From Pseudomonas weihenstephanensis (lineage in GTDB: Bacteria; Pseudomonadota; Gammaproteobacteria; Pseudomonadales; Pseudomonadaceae), in assembly GCF_001043055.1 (NCBI RefSeq), contig NZ_JYLF01000009.1:148075-212074 (forward strand): 64,000 nucleotides of DNA, written 5' to 3'. Shown here one piece after another: positions 40,532-49,753 of this stretch (the stretch's first letter is position 1; each line of letters starts with the position of its first letter). Made by a program: the position numbers and the translations under genes. A model generated the notes under the pieces. It worked only from the letters and a program-made list of their open reading frames with translations. It ran no database searches and was not told the origin of the DNA.

Positions 40532-43500
40532 CAGAGTTGCACCGGCATACGGAAAGTGCGGATCACACTCATGTCAAACGGGTTCGGTGTGCGCGGGCTG
40601 GTCAACAAATAGTTAGCGCGCAGGCCGCCAAGATCGGCTTTTAGCACCAACACGTCACGGCCGGTCAGCGACTCGGTTTGCATCAGGTCGAACAAACGGA
40701 ACAGTGACCACGGCCCGGTATTTTTCTCGATGCCCACCGGGCGCCCGACCATTTTGTCCAGTACCAGGCTGGTTCGACCATCCGCGGCCTCCGTGGGCCA
40801 TTTGAACGCCACCGGCACAATCGGCCCGTGGCGGTATTCAATGACCTTGTCGCCGAAGGTGAACTGCGACCGACTGACCGCCGCGTCCAGCGTGTAGGGC
40901 TCAAGCTTGAACTGCACCTGCGGCTCGGCCGGATTCTCTGCAAAGAAACTCTGACGGATCACCTGCGCCGACCCCATCTGGTCCAGGTATGCCTTGGAGA
41001 TGGGCAAGCTGTGCCCATCAATGCTGCGCAACCGGTAGTTACCCGGATCACCGCTGACAAAGGCGCGCATGTAGGTGTCGAAGAACTTGTCCGCAATGCC
41101 CTGTGCCTTGAAGAACTCGCGGAAGTCGCTGATGGCGACGTCGCTGGTGCTGTGGGCATAGAACGGATAGCGCTTGTTGATCGCTTTGCCGTAGTAGCTG
41201 TACAACTCGCTCTGATAGCGCTGGTTCAAATACTGATAAGTATCGTCAAGCAGCAAACGCCAGGTGTCTTCGGCCAATACGTTGAACCAGGTGCCCACCG
41301 GGCGCGGCAAACGCGCCGAGGCATTGCGCAAACTGCTCAACGCATCGCGCTGACCGCTCATGCGCACCTTGGTCATTTCATAGGCCGCCTGCTCTGGCGC
41401 ACTGGCACGGGCCAGGCTGGTCAGTTGCAACTGCAAGTCATTGAGCGCTTGCAGCGCCGGGGTCAAATCAGCGGCCGGGCCGTTGTTGTCATCCAGCAAA
41501 CGGTGCAAAGGTTCAAATCGGCGCTGCAACGACTTTTTGGCGGTGTCTGGCAGTTTGGCGGTCAACACTTGCGATGCCTTGCCCGCCACTGCTTTAACCG
41601 CCTTGCCTGCTTTTGCGGCCTTTTTGCCCAATGCTTCAGTGGCCTCACCGGCTTCTTCGACGCTGTCGGCGATGGCCTGGAAGCGCGTGTTTTCCCGCAC
41701 TTCAACCAGCAGTTGCAGCACGGGCGAGTTGGATGAGGTCAAGCCCGCCAATTGCTCGGCACCTTCACCGGCATCATTGATCGGTTGCAGCGCCACTCGG
41801 CCCACGGCTTCGCCCCAATAGTTGGCGTAGTCACGGAAATACAGCTGCTCCAGCTCCACCATCAGGCGGCGCAAGTCCATCCCGCTCATGCCCGGACCTT
41901 CGCCCAACACCCAGTTGTCTTGCAGGATGTCGGTGACCAGCGTGGTGCTCTGCACCGAGAAATACTGCTGATAGCCGCTCTGGGTATAGAACCCCGGAAT
42001 CACATAGTCTGTGCCGATAAACAACCCGCCCTGCGGCCCCAGGTGCTGACTCAACCGGTATTCCGGCAAGCTGCGCGCCTGCTCACGCAACATCCGATAA
42101 ACCACGTTGGCCAACGACTCACTGCGCAATACCTGACGCGCCTGCGCCACCAACTGTTCGTTTAGCGGGTACACGAACGGTTGCTTGAGCAAACGTTCAA
42201 AGTGCGTATTCAAGCCGTTTTGCACCTCGGTGTTACCGGCGTAACGCACCGACCAGTCGGTGGCAACCCAGTCTTTGAGCCAAGCCGCATCACGCCGGTC
42301 TTTGAGGTTAAGCATCAAGTAGGCACGCAAACTGTTAAGCAGGCGCTCGCGATTCTTGAGGTTGGTACGAATCTGCCCCTCAAGCATCGTCGCGACTTGA
42401 GGCAATAATTGGGCTTCAAGCGCTTGGTCATACGCTTGCGTGACCACGGGATTGACCGCCTCACCCTGATAAAGACCACCACGTTCCAGGTACGACACCT
42501 CCCCCGTTTTGGGAAACACTTGCGTCGCCGCATACAGCGTATCCAGCGGCTTTAGCACTGCACGGGCGTCGTCACGAGCGGTCAACGCTGCACGCTGCTG
42601 TACCCACTCCTGAGCCAATGTGCGCAGGTTTTCGAGGCGTTCATAGTTAGCCGAAAAGCCACCGGCCCACAACACGCCAAACAGCGCCAAGGCGGCCAGC
42701 GCGCCCACATACAAGGCCCGTTGGCCCCAATGGATGCGGCTGCGTTCGCGCTTGTCCAACCCTGCCAGATCAGCCTCAGGAAAAATCACCCGGCTGAACA
42801 AATGATGGATAAAACACGCACGCCCCCGGTGCAGGTTAGGCAATGCGCCAGCACTCAGGCTGTTGAGGTCATCCTCCTCGCTGTTGTCCGTCACGTGTGA
42901 CACATGCGGCGCGCTGGTCAGGTAAAAACCACGTAACTGGCTGACACGCTGGTAGCGATTGCCGGTAAAGGCCATGTCCACAAACAGGCACATGCGTTCA
43001 CCGATCTGGCCTAACTGATGCGGGAAATCGAGGATTCGCGCACGGCGCTGAGTGTCACGTTCCTGATGCATGCGCATGATCACCTGGCTATTAAGCCTGC
43101 GCAGCAGCTCTTCAAACTCAGCCCGTAAAACCGCGACATCGGTGCCACTTTGCTCCTTGCGCAACGTGGTACCCAATACCTGATCGCTTTCTTCGCGGCT
43201 TAATTGTTCAAAGAACTCATCGAACCCCAGTAAACGGTCTGCCTTGCTCAACACCAGGTACACCGGCACATCGACGTGCAGCTTTTGATGTACATCTTGC
43301 AAGCGCGCGCGGACTTGACGCGCCAACGCCTCCAGCTCACCGTCAGTGCCGTCCAGCAAGGTTTCCACGGGAATGGTCACCAGCACGCCATTCAAGGGAC
43401 GGTTGCGCCGCCGTTGACGCAGCAAACTCAGCAACGTGTGCCAGCCGCTGCCATCGACTTCGGCATCCGGTTGGGTCAGGTAGCGACCCGCGGTGTCGAT

Positions 43501-44055
43501 CAACACCCCATGATCGGCGAAGTACCAGTCGCAATAAGCCGTGCCCTGGGTATCGCGGGTCAACTTGCGGTCCAGCTTGTTGATCGGGAACTCCAGCCCC
43601 GAGAAGTCCAGCAAACTGGTTTTGCCGCTGCCCTGTGGGCCAATCAGCAAGTACCACGGCAAATCATTGCGCCAGCGCTCGCTGCGACCGCGATACACGC
43701 TGGAGGTCTTGAGGGTGTTGAGGGCGTCCTTGAAGCGCGTTTTGAGCGCTTTGCGTTCACTCTCGATTTGCTCTTCGCGCTGCAAACGGGCCTGCCCGTC
43801 TTCGCTGTCCAGCAACACTTGCTTGCGCACTCCAGCGCGCCAATTGACGTAGACCATGAACAGGCCCCACATCAATATCAGCGCGCTGATGGTCAACAGC
43901 CGCGAGGTCGAACCTTCCCAGAACTTGTAGTCATTGACCGCTAACAGCGGCCCGACAAACCACACCAGCAGCGCCACGCACAGGAGCAGTAACAGGGTCC
44001 AGACCCAGGTCTTGCACAAGAATGCGCCGATTTTTTTGAAAAACTGTTTCATCAC
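40531..44055 (-). CDS. tssM: T6SS membrane protein TssM (IcmF)
   Basis: The 1174-residue inner-membrane protein has two N-terminal helices (about 18-40 and 54-72), a cytoplasmic NTPase-like domain with Walker A GPQGSGKTSLL (139-149), a third helix near 448-467, and a long periplasmic part with the IcmF-related and C-terminal beta domains. TssM joins TssL and TssJ to form the trans-envelope complex that anchors the baseplate. It shares its first bases with the TssL stop and its last with the phosphatase start, as usual in this operon. Confidence 0.96.
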   Translation of the reverse strand: MMKQFFKKIGAFLCKTWVWTLLLLLCVALLVWFVGPLLAVNDYKFWEGSTSRLLTISALILMWGLFMVYVNWRAGVRKQVLLDSEDGQARLQREEQIESERKALKTRFKDALNTLKTSSVYRGRSERWRNDLPWYLLIGPQGSGKTSLLDFSGLEFPINKLDRKLTRDTQGTAYCDWYFADHGVLIDTAGRYLTQPDAEVDGSGWHTLLSLLRQRRRNRPLNGVLVTIPVETLLDGTDGELEALARQVRARLQDVHQKLHVDVPVYLVLSKADRLLGFDEFFEQLSREESDQVLGTTLRKEQSGTDVAVLRAEFEELLRRLNSQVIMRMHQERDTQRRARILDFPHQLGQIGERMCLFVDMAFTGNRYQRVSQLRGFYLTSAPHVSHVTDNSEEDDLNSLSAGALPNLHRGRACFIHHLFSRVIFPEADLAGLDKRERSRIHWGQRALYVGALAALALFGVLWAGGFSANYERLENLRTLAQEWVQQRAALTARDDARAVLKPLDTLYAATQVFPKTGEVSYLERGGLYQGEAVNPVVTQAYDQALEAQLLPQVATMLEGQIRTNLKNRERLLNSLRAYLMLNLKDRRDAAWLKDWVATDWSVRYAGNTEVQNGLNTHFERLLKQPFVYPLNEQLVAQARQVLRSESLANVVYRMLREQARSLPEYRLSQHLGPQGGLFIGTDYVIPGFYTQSGYQQYFSVQSTTLVTDILQDNWVLGEGPGMSGMDLRRLMVELEQLYFRDYANYWGEAVGRVALQPINDAGEGAEQLAGLTSSNSPVLQLLVEVRENTRFQAIADSVEEAGEATEALGKKAAKAGKAVKAVAGKASQVLTAKLPDTAKKSLQRRFEPLHRLLDDNNGPAADLTPALQALNDLQLQLTSLARASAPEQAAYEMTKVRMSGQRDALSSLRNASARLPRPVGTWFNVLAEDTWRLLLDDTYQYLNQRYQSELYSYYGKAINKRYPFYAHSTSDVAISDFREFFKAQGIADKFFDTYMRAFVSGDPGNYRLRSIDGHSLPISKAYLDQMGSAQVIRQSFFAENPAEPQVQFKLEPYTLDAAVSRSQFTFGDKVIEYRHGPIVPVAFKWPTEAADGRTSLVLDKMVGRPVGIEKNTGPWSLFRLFDLMQTESLTGRDVLVLKADLGGLRANYLLTSPRTPNPFDMSVIRTFRMPVQL

Positions 44056-44942
44056 ACGTCCTTGTTAACGGCGGCGGCATCAGGCTGAACCAACGCCGGA
44101 TCAAGCTGCTGATAAGGTTGCAATACCGTTTCGCGCTGTTCACCCAACACCCAGGCAAAACCGCAATACATCACCACCAGACACACGGCGGTAAACAGCA
44201 CCACCATCCAGGCCGGTACGATGCGCACCAGATGGCGTCGCTGCTGGCTCAAACCTTCCCACTGCGGTGACAGCTCGCGGGGAACATCGCCGCGCAGTTG
44301 GCGGATCTGGCGATACAACGCATCGCGGATACCTTCCAGTTCCAGCATGCCGCGTGGCTGGACCCGGTATTTGCCCTCAAAGCCCAGCGACAGGCACAGG
44401 TACATCAACTCCAGCATCGGCAAGTGCTTGACCGGGTTTTTGGACAGTCGATCGAGCAGCTGAAAAACCTTTTCGCCACCGAACGTCTCGTTGTGAAAAC
44501 TGCTCAACAGGCTCATCTGCGACCATTCGCTTTCATTACCCCAGGTCGTCGTCACCACCGCTTCATCGACGACTGTGCACAGCACGTAGCGGGCCGCCAT
44601 GACCTGGCTGCTTTCCGCGCCGTTGTGCAGCGCGCGCACCTCAAACACTTTGAGCGCCGCCGTCAGCCGCTCGTTGAGCGGGAGCAAATCCTCACGACTT
44701 TCGCTGTGCTTGAGCCGAACCACCTCACTTAACAGCTGCGAAGCGGCGGCGACCAATGAATTGAGGCTGATGCTGAAGGTTTGCGTCGGGCGCAGGCGCG
44801 CGGCGTAAATCATCCGTTCTTCGAGCTGTTCAAAGCGCGGCGGCGAGGCGAAGTCAGTCAGCGGACCCGCGCCGGGCCCTTGGCCTTTGCGGTCAAGCAG
44901 CACGGTTTTTTCGTCCTGGCTATGTTCCATGTCCTTGATCAT
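44052..44942 (-). CDS. tssL: T6SS protein TssL (DotU)
   Basis: The 296-residue protein is a tail-anchored DotU/TssL protein: an acidic N-terminal extension (1-40), the helical cytoplasmic core with LCTVVDEAVVTTTWGN near 125-140 and a C-terminal membrane helix (about 248-270). No peptidoglycan-binding OmpA domain is present. It contacts TssM and the baseplate protein TssK. It overlaps tssM by four bases and starts five bases after tssK. An alternative ATG lies four codons in. Confidence 0.95.
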   Translation of the reverse strand: MIKDMEHSQDEKTVLLDRKGQGPGAGPLTDFASPPRFEQLEERMIYAARLRPTQTFSISLNSLVAAASQLLSEVVRLKHSESREDLLPLNERLTAALKVFEVRALHNGAESSQVMAARYVLCTVVDEAVVTTTWGNESEWSQMSLLSSFHNETFGGEKVFQLLDRLSKNPVKHLPMLELMYLCLSLGFEGKYRVQPRGMLELEGIRDALYRQIRQLRGDVPRELSPQWEGLSQQRRHLVRIVPAWMVVLFTAVCLVVMYCGFAWVLGEQRETVLQPYQQLDPALVQPDAAAVNKDV

Positions 44943-44947
44943 GTCGG

Positions 44948-46279
44948 TCAGTTCCTGATGGCCCAGAATTTCAGTTCAAGCTCGGCAAATTCCCCGGATA
45001 CATGGAATGCAAAACCACCGGAGCGCTCCAGCTGTGCCACGTCATCAGGACTGAGTTCGAGAATGAAATAGGTTTTATTGGAATGAAAAGCGATCTGGCG
45101 CGGCGCAACCGGCAGCGGTTTAACCTTGATCCCGGGCAGGTGCAGGTTGACCAACTGGCGGATCTGCTCCACGGGGCCGACCTTCAGGTGCGCAGGCAGG
45201 CGATGGCGCAGCTCTTCGCTGTCGCAGTTGGCGCTGGCGGCCAACACAAACGAGGCCGAGGCCAGCAGCTTGTGGTCGTGTAACGGTGACACCAGAATCC
45301 CGTATTGACGCGCTTGCAGCACCAGCTCAATAGCATGCTGCTCCAGCACCATCGACAGCACTTGGCGAATCGCGTCCATTAACTTGCGAAAGCTGGCGCC
45401 CTGATCGCTGTGCTGATAACGGCTGTCCAGACGCGGGCGTTTGGTGTCGCTGGAAAACGTCGCCAGCTCGCCCAGCATGGTCAGCAGCGTGCGGTAAAGC
45501 TCTTCGGGGTGGACCTGCTCAAGTCCCAGGTAATGGCGCAGCAACAGCTCGGTACGGTTGATCAGTTGCAGCATCATGAAATCGCCGACTTCAGCACCAC
45601 CGACCTTGCCGTTGGAGCGAATACGCTCGGCAATGGTGTCGCCACGGTGCCCGAGCATGCTGATGATTTCTTTGAGGCACGACAGCAAATAGCTCGAAGA
45701 GTGCGCCTGGATAAACGTCGGCACAAAGTCCGGGTTGAGGCTGATCACCCCATCGGGCGTGGTGTCGAGCACCTCACACAGCTTGAGCTTGACGTACGCC
45801 TGATCGCTCTGCTGCTCACCCAGCAGCAAACGAAAATCCGGCCGCGCGCAACTCACCTGGCTGGACGAGTCATCGCCTGCATTAGAGTCAGTGACTTCGG
45901 ACTCGTAGGCGGTGTAACGCGCCAACACATCGGATTGCTCCGGGCGGCGGGCTTCAATGTGGTTGCCGGTGACCAGCGGCAACGCCAGGTAAATCGGCGT
46001 ATTGCCGGTGTTGGGTGGCACATCGAGGGCCAGCGGTTCAGTGTTGCCGCCCAACTCAAACAGGCTGCCGTCGGGCAAGATCCCCGACGCCTGACTGACC
46101 ACCAGCTTGCCCATGCTGAGGAACTGCAAATCGATTTCCAGCCCCAGAAACCCCCAGATGTAACTGCCCAGCAACTGCGTGCGGGTTTTCATCTGATGGT
46201 CGTAATAACGATCGTTATGTTGAAAATGCTGCGGACGCAGCAGCATGCCTTCCTGCCAAATGACTTTGTGCGCATTCAT
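44948..46279 (-). CDS. tssK: T6SS baseplate protein TssK
   Basis: The 443-residue protein starts with the conserved MNAHKVIWQEGMLLRPQHFQ of TssK and has the RLDSRYQHSDQGA linker region near 293. TssK forms trimers that tie the TssF/TssG baseplate wedges to the TssLM membrane complex. It lies two bases after the tssJ stop. Confidence 0.96.
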   Translation of the reverse strand: MNAHKVIWQEGMLLRPQHFQHNDRYYDHQMKTRTQLLGSYIWGFLGLEIDLQFLSMGKLVVSQASGILPDGSLFELGGNTEPLALDVPPNTGNTPIYLALPLVTGNHIEARRPEQSDVLARYTAYESEVTDSNAGDDSSSQVSCARPDFRLLLGEQQSDQAYVKLKLCEVLDTTPDGVISLNPDFVPTFIQAHSSSYLLSCLKEIISMLGHRGDTIAERIRSNGKVGGAEVGDFMMLQLINRTELLLRHYLGLEQVHPEELYRTLLTMLGELATFSSDTKRPRLDSRYQHSDQGASFRKLMDAIRQVLSMVLEQHAIELVLQARQYGILVSPLHDHKLLASASFVLAASANCDSEELRHRLPAHLKVGPVEQIRQLVNLHLPGIKVKPLPVAPRQIAFHSNKTYFILELSPDDVAQLERSGGFAFHVSGEFAELELKFWAIRN

Positions 46280-46281
46280 GA

Positions 46282-46791
46282 TCAGTCATCCGCCTTGGCG
46301 AGCATTTTTTGAGCGTTGAGAATGCCGCTCTGATCGAGGATCAACGCCACGTCCGTTGTCTCTTGCGGGGTGACTTCAACCGTATAGCGCCACTTACTGT
46401 CAGGCAGGTCGCGGTACGCCGCGAGGATGCCGATATAACGGCTGCCCTCCTCTACGGTGAGTTTCAACTCCAGGGTTTCACCTGGGCGCAACTCAAGCTG
46501 TTCGCTGGCGACCATGTCCGGGCTGAGTGCCTCTTTGGCATGCTCATACAGACTGAAAAAGTCCGCATTCTCAAACGCCACCGGGTGTTTGAGTTCAAAC
46601 AGGCTCACCACCACAGGTGAAGGACGCCCGTTAAGATCAGGGTTCAATTGATCACTGGCTTGAAGTTTGAGATTGACCTTGGTCAGCGTCGAATACGGTG
46701 ACAGGGTCGAGCAGCCCGCCATCAGCACCAGGGCGGCGCAGGCCAGCAGCGTGTGAAACAAACGGGGCGAGCAGCAAGACATGCGCTTCAT
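46282..46791 (-). CDS. tssJ: T6SS outer-membrane lipoprotein TssJ
   Basis: The 169-residue product has a lipoprotein signal (lipobox LMAGC, Cys 27) and the transthyretin-like body of TssJ: KVNLKLQASDQLNPDLNGRP, then SPVVVSLFELKHPVAFENAD near 38-77. It anchors the T6SS membrane complex in the outer membrane by contact with TssM. It overlaps the FHA gene by four bases. Confidence 0.95.
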   Translation of the reverse strand: MKRMSCCSPRLFHTLLACAALVLMAGCSTLSPYSTLTKVNLKLQASDQLNPDLNGRPSPVVVSLFELKHPVAFENADFFSLYEHAKEALSPDMVASEQLELRPGETLELKLTVEEGSRYIGILAAYRDLPDSKWRYTVEVTPQETTDVALILDQSGILNAQKMLAKADD

Positions 46792-47981
46792 CCTTGGTAG
46801 TCGTTGTGAAGGGAAGAAATCAAGCGCACCTGTTCTTCGTAGGCTTGCGCGAAGTCACGGGCCAACAGGCGTTCGCTCCAGTCATCGTCCTGTTGCAACG
46901 CCTGGTGATAGCGACCGAACGCTCTCCAGCGGCTGCCGGAGGTGGCCAACAAAGGCTTGTTGTCACGCTCAAATCGCAGGGTCAGGCGCTCGGGCGAAAA
47001 GTGCTCCAGCGTGCTACGCAACGCCGCCCGGCTGGCGCTCAGCAATGCCACCTGATGCGCCTGCACATCACGAAAGGCTCGCGCAACAGACTGCTCGGCC
47101 GACAACTGTCCCGGACGGCCTGGCGCAAGCAGGATGCCCAGCGCTTCACTGGCGTCAATGGCCACTTTCAGCGGGTTCTTTTGCGTGCTTTGAACAGTGG
47201 TTTGCGCCAGACGCAACTCGTTTTTCAGCTCGCTGCGGGTGCGCAGGCTCTGCTGCAACCCTCCCACACTCTGTTTAAGCAACCGCGCAGCCTTCAAGGC
47301 CAAGGCTTCTCGGGCATCGTGATCAAGCTCGTTGAGGTCAACGCCGAGCGCTGCGCCAAAGTGCTGCCAAAATCCTTCAGTTTGACGCTCGACCGCAGGT
47401 GGTGGCGCCGCAGGCTCTGCCACAGGGGCTTTGATCAGTTGCGGTACGATCAGGCGCTCGCGATCCACCTGCGCGTAATCGGCTCGCTGGCGCGGCGGTT
47501 CGGCAGCGGTTTTAGGGCTGATCAGTTCATTAATGTGCGCGTCGTCGTGCTCGTGCTGACCGAGCGCATTGAGCGGGTCAAGATCATAAAACGCATCATC
47601 CGGAATGATGCTGCCCGCGGCTTGCGGCAGACCGATTTCAACGTCAAGGCTGGCCGGGTCACGAATCAGCCGGGCGCGGATTTCAAAGTCGCCCAGTACA
47701 TAGGCCGTCCCACTCTCGATGCGCAGCGCTTCACCCTTGGGCAGGCGCGCACCGGTGTCACGGTCCTGAATACCGTTGCTGCTGGTGTCGGTCAGGTAAA
47801 ACACACCGTCGCGGTAACTGATCAACGCGTGGCGGTTGGACAAGTGACGCTTGCGGTCAGGAATGACCCAATCGCAATCCTCACCGCGCCCGATCACGCC
47901 ACCGCTGGGGGTGAAGGTTTTCTGGCACAGCTCTGTAGGCACGAATTGCTTGGTGTTCAGCATTTCGAAAACCAGTTCCAT
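46788..47981 (-). CDS. tagH: T6SS-associated FHA protein TagH (Fha)
   Basis: I start at ATG 47981, seven bases after AAGGAG, giving 397 residues. An FHA domain (about 15-85) has GRGEDCDW, LSNRHALI and the closing SSNG, the residues that bind phosphothreonine. The C-terminal half is the TagH domain (about 190-395). In P. aeruginosa Fha proteins read kinase signals for T6SS assembly; the Stk1-like kinase in the same unit may phosphorylate its partner or the protein itself. Confidence 0.93.
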   Translation of the reverse strand: MELVFEMLNTKQFVPTELCQKTFTPSGGVIGRGEDCDWVIPDRKRHLSNRHALISYRDGVFYLTDTSSNGIQDRDTGARLPKGEALRIESGTAYVLGDFEIRARLIRDPASLDVEIGLPQAAGSIIPDDAFYDLDPLNALGQHEHDDAHINELISPKTAAEPPRQRADYAQVDRERLIVPQLIKAPVAEPAAPPPAVERQTEGFWQHFGAALGVDLNELDHDAREALALKAARLLKQSVGGLQQSLRTRSELKNELRLAQTTVQSTQKNPLKVAIDASEALGILLAPGRPGQLSAEQSVARAFRDVQAHQVALLSASRAALRSTLEHFSPERLTLRFERDNKPLLATSGSRWRAFGRYHQALQQDDDWSERLLARDFAQAYEEQVRLISSLHNDYQG

Positions 47982-47998
47982 GATCTTGCTCCTTGCGG

Positions 47999-48139
47999 TC
48001 ACTTGCCGCGATTGACCGCCTGCGGATCACCCAATGGGCGATAGGTGTTGTCATTGAATTTGTAATTGCCGTTACAGCCGCCAAGGCCGCAGACAACAAC
48101 GAGGGCCAACAGCACGGTTTGCCAGTGACGAACAGGCAT
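47999..48139 (-). CDS. Small T6SS-locus lipoprotein
   Basis: A 46-residue gene from ATG 48139 to TGA 47999 has AGGAG eight bases before the start. The signal peptide ends in a lipobox GLGGC (Cys 22), and the mature part is only 25 residues (CNGNYKFNDNTYRPLGDPQA and six more). It lies between the sigma-54 activator and tagH, on the same strand. The clear lipobox and ribosome site make it real. It may stabilise the outer-membrane complex, but no role is known to me. Confidence 0.75.
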   Translation of the reverse strand: MPVRHWQTVLLALVVVCGLGGCNGNYKFNDNTYRPLGDPQAVNRGK

Positions 48140-48170
48140 CGGAGGGTCTCCTGGGTAGACAAATTTCACA

Positions 48171-48196
48171 GGCAGGCGCTGGACGCGCGGCCTGCC
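48171..48196 (-). other. Hairpin after the sigma-54 activator gene
   Basis: GGCAGGC (48171-48177) pairs with GCCTGCC (48190-48196). There is no strong T-run. It lies in the 89-base gap between the activator gene and the small lipoprotein gene and may attenuate transcription or protect an RNA end inside the T6SS unit. Confidence 0.4.
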
Positions 48197-48228
48197 GCAA
48201 TCGAATGAGATGCACGCAAGAGCATTAA

Positions 48229-49743
48229 CTAACCATCGCGTTCACCCACCTGAACATTCAGGCGCTCCATGCGGTACAGCAAGGTGCGGCGCGGCAGCCC
48301 CAGTTCGCGGGCGGCCAGGGTCTGGTTGCCATCGTTTTTGCGCAGGCTGTCGAGCAACCAACTGCGTTCGACCTGCTCCAGTCGTTCTCGCAGGCTCAGG
48401 GGGCTGTCTTCCAGTGCCAGGTCGGGGCGTAACGAGAAATGCTCGGCCAGTAGCTCCCCGCCCTCGCACAGCAGCACGGCACGTTCGACCAGGCCTTTGA
48501 GTTCACGCACGTTACCCGGAAAGGTGTAAGCCAGCAGATGGTCCAGCGCCGCCTGCGACCAATGCACGGCGTCGCGCTGCAAGAAGGTGCAGGCCTTGTC
48601 GGCGAAGTGCCGTGCCAACTCCAAAATGTCGCCTTCGCGCTGGCGCAGCGGGGGTAACTCAATGGGAAATTGCGCCAGTCGGTAATACAAGTCCTCACGG
48701 AATTTGCCTTCACTGACCAGTACTGCGAGGTCGCGATGCGTCGCGGCAATGATGCGCACATCAATTTTGTGCGTGTCGTTAGACCCCAGCGGCCGGATCT
48801 CGCCTTCTTGCAACACACGCAGCAGCTTGGCTTGCAGCGACAGCGGCATGTCACCAATTTCATCCAGTAACAAAGTGCCGCCGTTGGCCGCATCGAACAG
48901 GCCGGGGCGGTCGCAATCCGCCCCGGTGAAAGCGCCCTTGCGGTAGCCAAATAGCTCGCTTTCCAGCAGGTTTTCCGGGAACGCCGCGCAGTTCTGCACA
49001 ATAAAGGCCCGTGAACGACGCGGGCCGTAGTCATGGATGGCGCGGGCAAAGACTTCCTTGCCGCTGCCGGTTTCCCCCAATAGCAGCACGGTGTACGGGC
49101 TGTGCAGTACTTTGCTGATTAACGAATAAGCCTGACGCATGACCGGGCTTTTGCCGATCAAGCCATAGCCGCTGGCACTCGGCACGCTGACCAGCGCCGC
49201 AGGGGGGACGCCTGCCGAGCTGCGCAATGATTGCAACAGATGCAGTTGTCCGAGTACGAAACTGCCGAGTTGGGCCAGTGAGTGCGCAAAACCTTCGAGT
49301 TCAACAGCGTGCTGACTGGCGCACAGCAGCACGCCTGCCACCGATTGCTTCTGGTTGACCAGCGGAACGCACAGCAACGACTGCCACGCCACGCCCGCGG
49401 GCAGGAAGCTGGTCTCGTGCAGACTGGAACTCAGCGCGTTGAGGCACAGCACCCGGTTTTGGCACAGCGCAAATTGCAGTAACTGCTCCCCGTTGTAATC
49501 GGCGGGCAGGCACTGCGCTTCACGGGGTTGTACCACCCCGTTCAGGCACTCGGCGCTCAAGCCCAGGCAGGTGTGGGTGGCGTCCAGCAAATACAGTTGC
49601 GCCAGTTCGCAGCCGCTGAGTTCTGCCAGCCCCTGCACAAACCGGCCCAACAACGTGGCGTCATCAGGTGCATGCGACAGGTTCGCAAACTGCGCGAGCA
49701 AGGCCTCTGCATACACCAAGGGTTGTGCCACTTGCTTAAACAT
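48229..49743 (-). CDS. Sigma-54-dependent T6SS activator (VasH/Sfa type)
   Basis: From ATG 49743 the product is 504 residues: an N-terminal GAF-like domain (about 1-170), an AAA+ sigma-54 interaction domain with Walker A GETGSGKE (223-230), the GAFTGA loop that contacts sigma-54 (270-275) and Walker B GTLLLDEIGD (289-298), and a C-terminal Fis-type helix-turn-helix (QTLAARELGLPRRTLLYRM). VasH and Sfa proteins activate hcp and other T6SS promoters with RpoN. The dyads at 59977-60100 upstream of hcp are its most likely sites. It starts ten bases after clpV. Confidence 0.93.
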   Translation of the reverse strand: MFKQVAQPLVYAEALLAQFANLSHAPDDATLLGRFVQGLAELSGCELAQLYLLDATHTCLGLSAECLNGVVQPREAQCLPADYNGEQLLQFALCQNRVLCLNALSSSLHETSFLPAGVAWQSLLCVPLVNQKQSVAGVLLCASQHAVELEGFAHSLAQLGSFVLGQLHLLQSLRSSAGVPPAALVSVPSASGYGLIGKSPVMRQAYSLISKVLHSPYTVLLLGETGSGKEVFARAIHDYGPRRSRAFIVQNCAAFPENLLESELFGYRKGAFTGADCDRPGLFDAANGGTLLLDEIGDMPLSLQAKLLRVLQEGEIRPLGSNDTHKIDVRIIAATHRDLAVLVSEGKFREDLYYRLAQFPIELPPLRQREGDILELARHFADKACTFLQRDAVHWSQAALDHLLAYTFPGNVRELKGLVERAVLLCEGGELLAEHFSLRPDLALEDSPLSLRERLEQVERSWLLDSLRKNDGNQTLAARELGLPRRTLLYRMERLNVQVGERDG

Positions 49744-49753
49744 CACGCCCACC

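Noticed and set aside
46698..48044. 448-codon plus-strand frame across tssJ and tagH
   Set aside because: Antisense to two T6SS genes with clear lipobox and FHA motifs; Arg/Gln-rich translation.
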